Origin: Streptomyces bacillaris
GTDB taxonomy: Bacteria > Actinomycetota > Actinomycetes > Streptomycetales > Streptomycetaceae
NCBI RefSeq assembly: GCF_003268675.1
Contig: NZ_CP029378.1
Coordinates: 3,782,001-3,846,000 of the forward strand
Length of the DNA stretch: 64,000 nt
Reading direction: 5' to 3'
Made by a program: the position numbers and the translations under genes. Shown here in pieces: positions 24,861 through 34,480 of the stretch. A model generated the notes under the pieces. The model had not been told where the DNA came from. It searched no databases and saw only the letters and a program-made list of their open reading frames with translations. Position 1 is the first letter of the stretch, and the number at the start of each line of letters is the position of its first letter.

Positions 24861-26276
24861 TCAGACCAGGGCGAGGGCCATGATCGGAATGTCGTGGTCG
24901 GTGAGGACCCCGGCGGCGGCCTGGTTCAGGCTGGTGGGGGTGTTGCTCTGCGAGGCGAGGTACCAGGCGCGGGCGAACGGCGTGCCGAAGAAGAAGTTCG
25001 CCGGCGAGACGGGGGCCTCGTTCTGGATGTGGAAGAAGCTGTAGTCCGCCGTGCCGCCGGTGGTGAGGACCCAGGTCACCCAGTACCGGCCGGGCGTCAG
25101 GGTGACGGTGGACGGCATGGAGATGGCGGTGGCCCCGATGTGGCTGTTGATCATCTGGGGCGGGCTGCCGGTGGTCTGGCCTGCCGCGGCCAGCGCCACC
25201 GGCGACGCGGTCGAGGTGACCTTGGTGCCGTTCTCGCGGTAGATACCGGCGGCGTACCGGTTGCTCGAGACGCCTCCGTACCCGCGGGCGAACATGATCA
25301 CGCGGTTGACCTGGGTGTCCTCGGTGATGTTGATCCCGCACACGTACAACCGCTGCGGGGTCAGGTACTTCGCCACGGGGTTGGCGACGGTATACGGGTC
25401 GCACGTCCAGGCCTGGAACCCCAGCGCCTGCGGCGTCCACAGGTTCCGGGGGGTGGTGGCAGGCAGCTGGGCGGCGGGCATGCGGGCGGTCGCGTCGAGG
25501 GAGGGGACTCCGTTCGCTGCTCCGCGGGCGGTGGTGGCGAGGGCGCCGACGGCGGCCGCGGTGTGCGTGTGCCCGGAGGTCGCCGCCCCGACGTCGCCCG
25601 CGGCCAGGACCACGGCGCCGGTCTGCCCGTTGACGGACTGGACCGGGGCCGGTGCGGCGGCGGGCAGCTGCTCGGCGGGGACTTTGCCGGTGGCGTCGAG
25701 TCCCGCGACGCCGGACGGGGAGCCGACGGCGGTGGTGGCGATGGCCCCGACGTCGCTCGCGGACAGGAGTACGGCGCCGGTCTGCCCGTTGACGGAGGCC
25801 ACCTCACCGGCTCCGGCCGGGCCCTCGGGGCCCCTGATGTTGGTCTGGAGGACCCAGCCGCTGCCGGTGTAGGAGTACAGGTCGCCGCTGCCGGTATCGA
25901 CGAACAGGTCCCCCTCCAGGGGATCTGCGACGGTGCTTTCCGGGTCGCCGTCTCCGAAGTACCAGTGGCTGCCGTCCTGGCCGGGCTCGCCCTTGCCGCT
26001 GGTGTGCGCGTAGAGCCAGGCGCGGCGCGCGCCGCCGGCGTCCGCCCACATCCCGAAGACCTCGTCGGGGCCCTCGAAGCGGGGGACCTGCCCGTAGGAG
26101 TCGCTGATCACGTAGGCGACCGGGTTGCCGGTGGCGTCCAGGAGGTCGGTGTACTGGGTGCCGTCGACCGGCGCGTCCCAGAAGCGGACCTCGGTGTCGG
26201 CAGCCACCATCCACAGGCCGTCCGACGGGCGCACCACGAAATCGGAGACACCCTGACCGAACTGAAAACGCGCCAT
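24861..26276 (-). CDS. Minor tail protein / tail fibre with tandem repeats
   Basis: 471 residues. The N-terminal ~150 residues form a baseplate-binding type domain (VPRFEGPDEVFGMWADAGG). The middle has two tandem units beginning SVNGQTGAV and ending DATGKVPAEQLPA or DATARMPAAQLPA, a motif typical of phage fibre shafts. The C-terminal ~190 residues are a beta-rich tip. Likely the receptor-binding or adjacent fibre. Ends the tail operon upstream of the endolysin. Confidence 0.75.
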   Translation of the reverse strand: MARFQFGQGVSDFVVRPSDGLWMVAADTEVRFWDAPVDGTQYTDLLDATGNPVAYVISDSYGQVPRFEGPDEVFGMWADAGGARRAWLYAHTSGKGEPGQDGSHWYFGDGDPESTVADPLEGDLFVDTGSGDLYSYTGSGWVLQTNIRGPEGPAGAGEVASVNGQTGAVLLSASDVGAIATTAVGSPSGVAGLDATGKVPAEQLPAAAPAPVQSVNGQTGAVVLAAGDVGAATSGHTHTAAAVGALATTARGAANGVPSLDATARMPAAQLPATTPRNLWTPQALGFQAWTCDPYTVANPVAKYLTPQRLYVCGINITEDTQVNRVIMFARGYGGVSSNRYAAGIYRENGTKVTSTASPVALAAAGQTTGSPPQMINSHIGATAISMPSTVTLTPGRYWVTWVLTTGGTADYSFFHIQNEAPVSPANFFFGTPFARAWYLASQSNTPTSLNQAAAGVLTDHDIPIMALALV

Positions 26277-26277
26277 G

Positions 26278-27213
26278 TCATACCGCCCAGGAAGTAGTGG
26301 TGGAGACGACGAACTCGTCGGCGGACATCGCCGGGTGCTGTGTCAGCCAGACCTGTCCGGCGCGGGCGTGGCCGCGGCTGTAGACGGTGAGCCGTCCCAG
26401 CCGGGCCCCGGTGATGTAGACGAGGACGTACTGCCAGTGCACCGGAGGCACAGCAGCGGCCGGAAGGGTCAGGGGCACCCTGCTCTCGGTGCCGGCGGCC
26501 AGAGCGCTGGTGCGCCGCCAGGAGCCCATCCGCAGGTAGGCGGTCCCACCCCTGAGCTGGAGGACCGTGCCCCCGTCCACGGCCCAGCCCGATGAGGCCG
26601 ATGCGGTCAGAACAATCTCCCCGCTGTCCTCCCACAGGGCACGCCACCCGGTGCCGTCCCACATCATGCGCCGCCGGGTGTCGGTCTCGAAGCACTCCTC
26701 ACCCAGCCTCGGGTGGGGGTTGCGGGTGGTGGAGGTGCAGGGGCGGCATCGGGTACCGGCGTACAGCTCGGCGCGGGTGACGGTGACCGAGGACGCGCCG
26801 CCCAGGGTCTGGGCCTGGGCGAGGGGGATCTCGTAGACGCCGGTGGCTCCGATGTCCTGCGTGAGGATGGGCGCGCCGGAGCCGGGGGTGCCGGTGACGA
26901 GGGCGGCCCGCACGGTCCAGTCGGAGCGGTCCAGGCGCAGCACCACCCAGTCGGTCCGCAGCTGGCCGGAGAGGTTCTCCGGGACGGGCAGGCTGAAGGA
27001 TGTGCTGCCGGAGTACCAGCCGTGCCCGCGTACGCTGGCGGCCACGTCGGCCCGCACACTGACGGCCAGGCCGGTACCCGGGGAGACTACGGGGGCGTCG
27101 GTCGGGTCCCCGTACACCCCGTCGTCGGAGAACCTCGAGGCGATCCGCTCGTACTCCAGGTCGTTGACCTGCCTGCCGTTGTGGGCCGGGCTCGGATACG
27201 ACGTATCAGCCAC
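26278..27213 (-). CDS. Minor tail protein
   Basis: 311 residues from the GTG at 27213 (AAGGGGG upstream). Begins with a short helical motif (NGRQVNDLEYERIASRFSD) seen in actinophage minor tail proteins, then beta-rich sequence (DWVVLRLDRSDWTVRAALV). The stop is one base before the next start. Position between the Gp37-like protein and the fibre supports a tail-tip role. Confidence 0.68.
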   Translation of the reverse strand: MADTSYPSPAHNGRQVNDLEYERIASRFSDDGVYGDPTDAPVVSPGTGLAVSVRADVAASVRGHGWYSGSTSFSLPVPENLSGQLRTDWVVLRLDRSDWTVRAALVTGTPGSGAPILTQDIGATGVYEIPLAQAQTLGGASSVTVTRAELYAGTRCRPCTSTTRNPHPRLGEECFETDTRRRMMWDGTGWRALWEDSGEIVLTASASSGWAVDGGTVLQLRGGTAYLRMGSWRRTSALAAGTESRVPLTLPAAAVPPVHWQYVLVYITGARLGRLTVYSRGHARAGQVWLTQHPAMSADEFVVSTTTSWAV

Positions 27214-27215
27214 AG

Positions 27216-28400
27216 CTACCCCCTTGCTTCGAGTTGTCCTAGGCGGCGCGCGAGGTGGCGCACCGTGGCGACCAGCGATGCGCTGGTGGTGGAGTCTCCG
27301 CTGCCGATCACGGAGGTGACCTTTTCGGCGCCGTCGGCGCTGTCGGCTTCCAGGCGGATCGCCCGGACGGTGTCGGTGACGGTCAGGCCAGTGGGCAGGA
27401 CAACGGCGACGCGGTCCCCGAGCCGGTAGTCCCGGCCGGCCTGGAGGTCCTCGGTGTCGACCGTCTCCGTCGACAGGGAGGCCTGGGGGTTGTCGTTGCC
27501 GAGGGCGAGGAGCCCCTCCTGCGTCAGCTCCCCGGCCGCGTCGGTCTTCCCGGCGGCCTGGATCAGCTTCTCGACCCGGTACCAGGTGGTGTGGGCACCG
27601 GAGGCCACCTCGGTGTACGCCCGGGTGTTGGCGGGTTCTCCGGCCCCGACCTGCTGGGCCGGGTCCTCCCCGCCCATCACGAGTTCGGAGGTGGCCAGCG
27701 GGGCGCCCATGGTGAACCGCACGGTCCGCAGGTTGCCGAGGCCTGCGGAGAACCGTGCGGTGCCGGTCAGGTCCCGGGGTGCGGACACTCCGAACAGGAT
27801 CTGGCCCCCGACTTGCTGGGTGTGGAAGTTGATGCCGTCGGGGACGGCGACGGTCCGGCAGGCATCCAGGAGGGGTTCCATGCGGGTGGTCAGGGTGCGG
27901 GTTGTTCCCGCAGGAGGCGCCGTGTCCAGGACGAGCTGGGGGATGCGCCGGGCCGCCAGGGCGCCGGGCCCGCAGTTCTCGTTCACGAGCGTGCGGATGA
28001 TGGCGCTGGAGACCCCGGTGAGGGTGCGGACCATGTCGGTGGTGGTGGTCTGCGTGGCCCAGCTCTTCGCAGGCTCCGGGTAGGTGAGCCGACCGGCGAC
28101 CACCGCCAGGTCGTCGGAGAAGTTCGCGGTCACGGTGCCCGGTTCGGCGTCCGACTCGAGGTCCCACCCGTACTCCTGGGGGACCTCGAGGGGGCCGGCC
28201 ATCCAGATCTGCCGGTCCCGTACGACCACGAGCCGGTTGCCGGGCTGCAGCTGGGACATGACCTCGGGGTGCGCGGTGAGGGTGACCGTGCCGCTGCCCG
28301 GTTCCCGCAGCCGCTGCTCGCAGGTGAGCGACCGCCACCCGACGAGCGGATCCCCCTGCAGGACCAGGTCGCGGTCGGTGATCCACAGCTCGATCGCCAC
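27216..28400 (-). CDS. Gp37-like tail-tip protein
   Basis: 394 residues. N-terminus (LWITDRDLVLQGDPLVGW) and mid-protein layout match the Gp37-like baseplate proteins of siphoviruses, in the Tal or baseplate-hub position after the distal tail protein. Contains QLVLDTAPPAGTTR and DYRLGDRVAVVLPTGLTV, typical beta-barrel segments of this family. No peptidase motif visible. Confidence 0.75.
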   Translation of the reverse strand: MAIELWITDRDLVLQGDPLVGWRSLTCEQRLREPGSGTVTLTAHPEVMSQLQPGNRLVVVRDRQIWMAGPLEVPQEYGWDLESDAEPGTVTANFSDDLAVVAGRLTYPEPAKSWATQTTTTDMVRTLTGVSSAIIRTLVNENCGPGALAARRIPQLVLDTAPPAGTTRTLTTRMEPLLDACRTVAVPDGINFHTQQVGGQILFGVSAPRDLTGTARFSAGLGNLRTVRFTMGAPLATSELVMGGEDPAQQVGAGEPANTRAYTEVASGAHTTWYRVEKLIQAAGKTDAAGELTQEGLLALGNDNPQASLSTETVDTEDLQAGRDYRLGDRVAVVLPTGLTVTDTVRAIRLEADSADGAEKVTSVIGSGDSTTSASLVATVRHLARRLGQLEARG

Positions 28401-28412
28401 TACGGCCCCTCT

Positions 28413-29384
28413 CTATGCAGTTTCGTACCGGGGGTGGAAAGCGAGGTCGACGGCCGAGCCGGGGCCGGAGCCGAGCAGCTCGAACGCCACCGGGTTCACC
28501 CCGGGGGTCAGGCCCCACAGGACGGCCGAGGGCCAGTTGAGGGCGGCGAACCAGTTGTCGCCGCCCGGCCCCCGCACCTGCGGCGGGTCGGTCCGTACGG
28601 TCACCTGCTCACTGGCGGCGAGGTTGCCGTGTCCGGTCGCGGACGGGTCCAGGGTGAAGGCCTCGCCGGTGCCCTGGTGGGTGAAGGTGATCAGGGACGC
28701 CGGACCGGTGATCCGCCACTCGGGCCAGACAACGGCGTCGCCCGGGTTGGTCAGGGTCGTGTCCCCGAGGACCTGGGAGGAGGTCACCGACGGGTACGGG
28801 TCCAGGAAGTCGATCCCCTCGCCCTGCTCGCGGTGGACGGTGACCGGGGCGGTGTCCTGCCAGTACGGATCCTCGCACCACAGGACCAGAGCGGCCGCGT
28901 CGGAGACCAGGCCGCTGCCCTGCACTCCCCGCCCCTCGAACCCCTCCTGGTAGAACACCCGCACGCTGCGGGAGGTGCCGTTGGGGCGAGCGATCGTCAG
29001 CGTCCCCGGGCCCTCCCGCAGGGTCCGGGTGAACGCGGTCGCCAGCTGGCGCCACCGCTCGACGAACTGCATGTGCGTGTCCCCGTAGACGTACAGGGGC
29101 CAGATGATCGTGCGGGGCTGCGGCTGGGCATGCCGCATCCGCCCGCCGCCGCGCGGCTGCGGATCGGTCGTCAGGGCGTACCGGGCGGCGCCGAGCCCGG
29201 ACACCCCGTCGGGCAGGGTGAACCACCCGGCGCCCGGGGAGGTCAGCGGCCACACCGTCCCGGTCGGGTCGGTGTAGTGAGCGGTGGCCTCCCCGACGCC
29301 GGGCAGGATGATGGGCCCCTGCCCCCCGCCGCCGGGTGTGCCCGGGCCCGGGGGGTTGACTACCGGCGCGGTGATGATGGGCAT
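28413..29384 (-). CDS. Distal tail (Dit-like) protein
   Basis: 323 residues. Contains the family pattern TIIWPLYVYGDTHMQFVERW, then VRVFYQEGFEGRG and LVLWCEDPYWQDT, characteristic of actinophage tail-family (Dit) proteins. It begins immediately after the tape measure stop, the standard siphovirus order. Confidence 0.82.
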   Translation of the reverse strand: MPIITAPVVNPPGPGTPGGGGQGPIILPGVGEATAHYTDPTGTVWPLTSPGAGWFTLPDGVSGLGAARYALTTDPQPRGGGRMRHAQPQPRTIIWPLYVYGDTHMQFVERWRQLATAFTRTLREGPGTLTIARPNGTSRSVRVFYQEGFEGRGVQGSGLVSDAAALVLWCEDPYWQDTAPVTVHREQGEGIDFLDPYPSVTSSQVLGDTTLTNPGDAVVWPEWRITGPASLITFTHQGTGEAFTLDPSATGHGNLAASEQVTVRTDPPQVRGPGGDNWFAALNWPSAVLWGLTPGVNPVAFELLGSGPGSAVDLAFHPRYETA

Positions 29385-32300
29385 TTACCGTCCCCTCCCG
29401 ACCCGGTCCATGGCGTCGCGACGGCGCTGGAGCACGTCCAGGTCGTGCACCGTCATGTCCAGGGTCCGCGGGTAGAAGTAGTAGGAATCCCCGCCGGCCG
29501 CCGGGGCGGTGGTGGGCTGGTGTGCGGCGACCACGGTCCGGGCGCGCGGCGCCTGGGGGGCCTGCGGGTCGAGCGGGCGGGTCATGCGCTGCACGGCGGC
29601 CGCCCCGACCTGGGCGAGCCGGGCCGAGGTCTGGTGGTCGATGATCCGGCTCCGGCCGTCGAACGCCTGCAGCTCGGGGCCCCGTTCACCAACCCAGCCG
29701 ATCTCACCCTTCTTCGGGCGGCCGCCGGACGCGTAGCCCTTGACCTTGAGCCCGTACCGGTGGGTGAACATCGCGGCGGAGGCCGAGCGGGCGCGGGAGC
29801 CGACAAGGACACCGTCCCCGCCCCGGGACTCGACGTTGACCCCGTTGAGGGTGCCCGCGGTGTGGCCCACGCCGGAGTTGGTGATCCCGATTTCGAACGG
29901 GCTGCGGGCGTTGAGGACCCAGCCGGGCGGGGCGGTGGCCCCACTGAACGCCCCGGTCGCCCAGCGGCGGTGGGGCTTCTGGCCGCGGATCACGGACTCG
30001 ATCGCGGACATGAACCCGGAGCAGTCCCAGGACGGGTTGCCGTTGCCGCCCCACTGGTAGGGCTTGCCGTGCTGGGTGCGGGCCCACGACAGGGCGCCCG
30101 TGAAGCCTCTTCCGCCGATGCCTGCGGCCTCGAGCTTGCCGTCCGCCTTGCCCGCGTAGCCGACGATCGTGCGGATCATCCGCTCGGGGACGCCCTTGAT
30201 CATGTCCCGGTACAGCGAGGCGCTACCCGCGATCTTGTTGATCAGGGGCTTGACGACGGCGTTGAGTCCGGCGACGGCCGAGGCCTTGACCCCGTCCTTC
30301 AGCCACCCGACTCCGGCCTTCGCCAGGTCGACGCCCTTGGACGCGGCGCCCTTGACCCAGTCGAAGATCCCGCCCCGGGCGAACCCGCCCTGGAACGGGC
30401 TCAGGGACCGGCCGTGCATGGCTGCGTCGTTGACGGCGAGGAGACGCGCCCGCTCGTACGGGTCGCGCATCGCCTCGGACACGGCGATGCCCTCTCCGCG
30501 GCGCAGCGGGACCAGCTGGTCGTCGCCCTGCCGGTAGGAGGACTGCCCGGCGAGCACCCCGCCCCGCGCGAACCCCTTGAACCAGTCCAGCTTCGGGGCG
30601 CCGAAGACGCCTGCGACCTCGTTCCAGACGGCGCGGATGCCCTTGTTGTAGACGGTGTTGATGATGAACTCGACGGGCTTCTTCGCCTTGTCCTTGATGG
30701 AGTCGAATGCCTTCCCGACGGCGTCCGCGCCCGTTTTGAACGCGTCACCGAGGCTTTTGGCGAGGTCCCGGGCCTTGTTGATCGGCGGTTTGATGCCCTG
30801 GTTGTAGAGCCAGGACGCGCCCCGGCCGATGCTGTCGAAGGAGGGCTTGAGGTAGTTCCTCCACAGGGCGCTGCCCGCCGAGCCGACCGCCTTCAGGCCG
30901 GTGATGATGTGTCCGGTCTGGGTCTTCACCCCGGACCACAGGGACGCGGCTCCGGACACGATCCATCCGAACACGGGCTTCAGGGCGTTGTTCCAGAGCC
31001 AGGTGCCTGCTGCCCCGACGGCGCGGATCCCGGTGGTGATGTTCTTCAGCTGGGGCTGGATGCCGGTCTTCCACAGCCACATCGCGCCGGCGCCGATCGC
31101 CCGGAAGACGGGCCCGAGCGCGACGTCCCAGAGCCACTTGCCGACGGCGCCTAGGGCGCGGAAGGCGAGGACGATCGGCATGACGACGACCACGCCGATG
31201 ACGGTGGCGAGGATCCGGGCCCCGGTGTCGATCGCGGAGAACGCGGGCTTCAGGGCGTTGGTCCACAGCCACATCGCGGCGGTACCGACGGCGCTGAGCC
31301 CGGTCATGAACGCGGCGAACCCGGGCTTCAGCGCGCCGTTCCACACCACGTCCCACCCGGCTTTGATGCCCGCCCACGCCCCCTGGACGATGCTGCGGAA
31401 CGTCTCGGACTTCTTGTAGGCGACGACGACCGCGGCGGCCAGGGCGAGCACCCCGACCACGATCAGCGTGACGGGGTTCAGGGCCATGACGGCGTTGAAC
31501 CCGGCCTGGACCAGGGCCCAGGCGCGGGTGACGGCGGCCGCCGTACGGGCGGCGAGGGAGTAGGCGCTGAGCACTCCGATGGTGATGCCGGTGGCGATGG
31601 AGGAGGCGGTCATGGCCAGGGTGACTCCGCCGACGGCGATGGCGAGCGGGGCGAACCACAGGCCGTACTCGCGCACCCACTTGACCCCGGCCATGAACCC
31701 GTCGCTGATGGCCTTCATGGTGGGGACGGCCTGCTTGTCGACGAAGTCGATCAGGTCTTCCAGCCGGGGCAGGACGTACTTCGCCGTGACGTCCCCGAGG
31801 ACCATCAGGCCCCGGCGCTTGAATGCCTCGAACTTCGCCCCGGCGTTGTCGCGCAGGGCGTCCCCGGCCCGCTGGGCCGCACCGCCGACCTTCCCCAGGT
31901 CGGCCACGGCCTTGGACGGGTCCAGCTCGAACAGGGCGGCCCCGAGGTCCTCGGCCTTCGTGCCGAACAGGGCGACCGCCGCGGCGTTGCGGTCGACGGG
32001 GTCCTTCATGTTGCGGAGCTTGTCCAGGACGGTCTGCAGGCCCTTGGCGGCTCCGGCGCCGCCCTCCGCGAACATCGCTGTGCTCTTCTTCGCGGACATG
32101 CCGAGCAGCTCGAACCCCTCGGCGGAGGCCTTGGAGCCGTCCGTCGTACGGATCTGGAACTCCTTCAGCGCGTCCGCGACGACGTCGGTGTCCCGGGCGC
32201 CGGCCTTCATCCCCTGGGAGAACAGGCCGGTGACGGTCTTCATGTCCAGGCCGAGCGCCCGGAAGATCGTGCTGTATTCGTTGAAGGTGTCGGCCAGGTC

Positions 32301-32888
32301 GTCCGCGCGCGGCCCCATGATCTGGAACCCGCGGTACATGATGTCCAGGGCCTCGCCCGCGTTCTTCGCCAGGCCGGTCTTCACGGCCTGCCCGGCCGCG
32401 TTGGCGGCCTGCCCGAGGTCGATCTCGAACAGGGTGCTGAGGTCCTGGACCTTGGTGCTGATCTCGGCCAGCTGCTTCGTGGTGGCCTTCGGCGGAGCCA
32501 GACCGGCCGACATCGTGGCCCGTACGGCGGCGGCCGCCTCGTCCACGGACTCCGTGACCGTCGCTCCGTAGAGCTTCCCGGCCGCCGCGCCGGCCTTCTT
32601 CGCGTCGGCGGCCGACAGGTCCAGCTGGGCCTTGAGCTTGCCAGTGGCCTTCTGCTTGGCGACGGCCTCGTCGATGCCCTGCACCAGAAGTGCCCCGGCG
32701 GCGACACCGACGGCGGCGGCCCCGGCGAGGACCTTGCCCTTCATCCCGGACATGAGGCCCTCGCCGCCGGCCTGACCCGCCGCGGTGGAGGCGCGGGCGA
32801 CCGGTTCCCCGATCTCCCGCCCCAGCTGCTGCCCGAATCGCGACATGTTGGGCAGGACGTCGACCCATACGGCACCCGCGCGGGGCAT
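29385..32888 (-). CDS. Tape measure protein with NlpC/P60-like wall hydrolase motif
   Basis: 1167 residues. N-terminal tape-measure domain (~1-370), a hydrophobic block of about four TM-like segments (~415-560), then a run of Trp-rich repeats (AMWLWTNALKPAF, KWLWDVALGPVF, AMWLWKTGIQPQL, TWLWNNALKPVF, ALWRNYLKPSF, SWLYNQGIKPP). The C-terminal ~200 residues carry GKPYQWGGNGNPSWDCSGFM with a catalytic-type Cys and a later His, an NlpC/P60-like peptidoglycan hydrolase. Sets tail length and probably opens the cell wall on entry. Confidence 0.92.
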   Translation of the reverse strand: MPRAGAVWVDVLPNMSRFGQQLGREIGEPVARASTAAGQAGGEGLMSGMKGKVLAGAAAVGVAAGALLVQGIDEAVAKQKATGKLKAQLDLSAADAKKAGAAAGKLYGATVTESVDEAAAAVRATMSAGLAPPKATTKQLAEISTKVQDLSTLFEIDLGQAANAAGQAVKTGLAKNAGEALDIMYRGFQIMGPRADDLADTFNEYSTIFRALGLDMKTVTGLFSQGMKAGARDTDVVADALKEFQIRTTDGSKASAEGFELLGMSAKKSTAMFAEGGAGAAKGLQTVLDKLRNMKDPVDRNAAAVALFGTKAEDLGAALFELDPSKAVADLGKVGGAAQRAGDALRDNAGAKFEAFKRRGLMVLGDVTAKYVLPRLEDLIDFVDKQAVPTMKAISDGFMAGVKWVREYGLWFAPLAIAVGGVTLAMTASSIATGITIGVLSAYSLAARTAAAVTRAWALVQAGFNAVMALNPVTLIVVGVLALAAAVVVAYKKSETFRSIVQGAWAGIKAGWDVVWNGALKPGFAAFMTGLSAVGTAAMWLWTNALKPAFSAIDTGARILATVIGVVVVMPIVLAFRALGAVGKWLWDVALGPVFRAIGAGAMWLWKTGIQPQLKNITTGIRAVGAAGTWLWNNALKPVFGWIVSGAASLWSGVKTQTGHIITGLKAVGSAGSALWRNYLKPSFDSIGRGASWLYNQGIKPPINKARDLAKSLGDAFKTGADAVGKAFDSIKDKAKKPVEFIINTVYNKGIRAVWNEVAGVFGAPKLDWFKGFARGGVLAGQSSYRQGDDQLVPLRRGEGIAVSEAMRDPYERARLLAVNDAAMHGRSLSPFQGGFARGGIFDWVKGAASKGVDLAKAGVGWLKDGVKASAVAGLNAVVKPLINKIAGSASLYRDMIKGVPERMIRTIVGYAGKADGKLEAAGIGGRGFTGALSWARTQHGKPYQWGGNGNPSWDCSGFMSAIESVIRGQKPHRRWATGAFSGATAPPGWVLNARSPFEIGITNSGVGHTAGTLNGVNVESRGGDGVLVGSRARSASAAMFTHRYGLKVKGYASGGRPKKGEIGWVGERGPELQAFDGRSRIIDHQTSARLAQVGAAAVQRMTRPLDPQAPQAPRARTVVAAHQPTTAPAAGGDSYYFYPRTLDMTVHDLDVLQRRRDAMDRVGRGR

Positions 32889-32891
32889 GGC

Positions 32892-33637
32892 TCACCCCTT
32901 CTCTGCGTGCTCGGGTGTCGCCAGGGCGACGATCCTCAGGTAGCCGGTACGGGCCTCGGCGGCCTCGCGGCGGGCCTTCTTCTTCCGGCGCTTCTTGACC
33001 GACGGTTTCTCCGGGCGCCATACCGGCTTCGGGTAGGACTGGACGGGGGCGTCCTCGCGCTTGTTGGCGTTGCGGAAGTCGGTCACCAGCTGGCCCAGGA
33101 GGTCGACGACGTCCGCCGTCAGGAAGTCGCGGTGTTCCCAGTGGTGGCCGGTCAGCTTCCGGGCCAGGGCCCCGGTGGGGGGCAGTCCTTCGACCATGAC
33201 GCGCAGCTGGCGCAGGGACAGCGTCCCCTGCCAGAACTCCGCGATGGGGTCGCGGGGGGCGTAGTGGTGCAGGAGGTCGGCCTCGACGGCCTCGGGGTGG
33301 GGCCCGAGGACGTCTAGGACCGTGTAGGGCGCTTCTTGATCTGCCCCTGCATGTCCTGCTGCACGGCCATCATCAGCAGCGCGATGTCGTTGTCGGAGTG
33401 CCCGGCCGCCTGGTACTTCTCGTACTGCTCCTCACCGAGGATCGCGACCGCCTTGTCGTGGGCGGTCGCGGCGCCGTCGACCTTCGCGTCCCACTCCGCG
33501 TCCGTGAACAGAGGGTGGGGGAAGGTGAGGACGTCTCCGGCGTCGGTCTCGAACTCGACGTCGGCGCCGCCCACGGCGTCGGTGAACTGCTGGCGGACCT
33601 CGGAGAGGCGGTAGCGGGCACGGTTGGGCTTGCTCAT
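32892..33637 (-). CDS. Tail assembly chaperone (GT-type, -1 frameshift product)
   Basis: Reading the G frame and slipping -1 before its TAG gives a continuous 248-residue product (746 bases plus one, divisible by three). The -1 frame contributes VLDVLGPHPEAVEADLLHH, typical of the T part in actinophages, and ends with a Lys/Arg-rich tail. The overlap has a four-G run (CAGGGGCAG) where re-pairing of GGG is possible, but no textbook XXXYYYZ heptamer. An ATG at 33197 gives only the last 101 residues. A one-base assembly deletion would look the same, though frameshifting is normal for this gene pair. Confidence 0.72.
33314..33637 (-). CDS. Tail assembly chaperone (G-type, short form)
   Basis: 107 residues from the ATG at 33637. 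Small acidic protein (TDAVGGADVEFETDAGDVLTF) between the major tail protein and the tape measure, the position of lambda G. Its stop lies where the -1 frame is open into the next segment. Confidence 0.8.
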   Translation of the reverse strand: MSKPNRARYRLSEVRQQFTDAVGGADVEFETDAGDVLTFPHPLFTDAEWDAKVDGAATAHDKAVAILGEEQYEKYQAAGHSDNDIALLMMAVQQDMQGQIKKRPTRS

Positions 33638-33750
33638 GGTGGTGTTCTCTCGTTTCTGGGTGGCCGGTGGGTGAGCCGGTGGGGGCACCGCGGCGGTGGG
33701 GCTCACCCTGGGCCGCCGCCGCGGTGCCGGTGTGCGGTCGGTGCGAGCCA

Positions 33751-34410
33751 TCAGGGCTCGACCGGCGGGCCGTAGTCACGCCACCCGGGCCCGTCGATCC
33801 AGGTGACCGAGTCGGTGCCGAGGGTGTCGTCGACGTACGCCTGGTAGGTGACGCCGCGGGCGATCTCCGCCGTGCGGGTCCACTGCTCGTCCTCCCGCCC
33901 CGTACGCAGTGCGGAGGGGAAGTGCCGGACGATGTAGAGGGGGTTGCCGGTGTCCTTGTTGAGGTCCTCCGCGATGAACACCAGGCGGCGGTAGCGGGTC
34001 GGCGGGGTCTTGGGGCGCGACCACGTCCACGTCTCCGCCCCCAGGACGGGCAGGGACCCCGTACCGGACAGAGGCAGATTCTCGTACAGGGCCACGGCGG
34101 CCGCGTTGGTCTCCTGGGGGACCCACTGGGCGGTGACCGTGTCCGACTCCACGTCGGAGCGGGTCGGGGAGGCGGACTGTCCGGAGGTGACGTCCGAGGT
34201 CGACAGGTCCCCGGAGAACGTCACCCCGTCGGTGGTGGTGTACCCGACGGGCACGTACCCCGTGGGCAGGGTCTGGAGGATGCCGCCGGCATCGAACGGG
34301 GTGGTGACCCGGTCGGCGGTCGTATCGGCGGCGAAGATCGCATAGCGCAGCGCCTTGCGGATCAGCGCCTGGCGCAGCTCCGCGATCTCGGTGAAGTCGG
34401 CGGCGGGCAT
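33751..34410 (-). CDS. Major tail protein
   Basis: 219 residues from the ATG at 34410 (AAGGGGG upstream). Contains GVTFSGDLSTSDVTSGQS and TWTWSRPKTPPTRYRRLVFI, consistent with actinophage tail-tube subunits. Sits between the tail completion protein and the tail chaperones. Confidence 0.75.
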   Translation of the reverse strand: MPAADFTEIAELRQALIRKALRYAIFAADTTADRVTTPFDAGGILQTLPTGYVPVGYTTTDGVTFSGDLSTSDVTSGQSASPTRSDVESDTVTAQWVPQETNAAAVALYENLPLSGTGSLPVLGAETWTWSRPKTPPTRYRRLVFIAEDLNKDTGNPLYIVRHFPSALRTGREDEQWTRTAEIARGVTYQAYVDDTLGTDSVTWIDGPGWRDYGPPVEP

Positions 34411-34434
34411 CCCGCCCCCCTTTCTCATGGTGAA

Positions 34435-34459
34435 GGCCCCGGGCGGGCGCCGCGGGGCC
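34435..34459 (-). terminator. GGCCCC hairpin upstream of the major tail gene
   Basis: Arms GGCCCC / GGGGCC in the 70-base gap before the major tail gene. Similar hairpins precede the endolysin and lie near 43740. May set differential expression in the late operon. Confidence 0.35.
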
Positions 34460-34480
34460 AGGGACGGAACAACGGGTCGA

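Noticed and set aside
27255..31154. A 1299-residue plus-strand open frame across the tail genes
   Set aside because: Arg/Gly/Pro/Val-rich translation with no motifs, antisense to recognisable Gp37-like, Dit and tape measure proteins.
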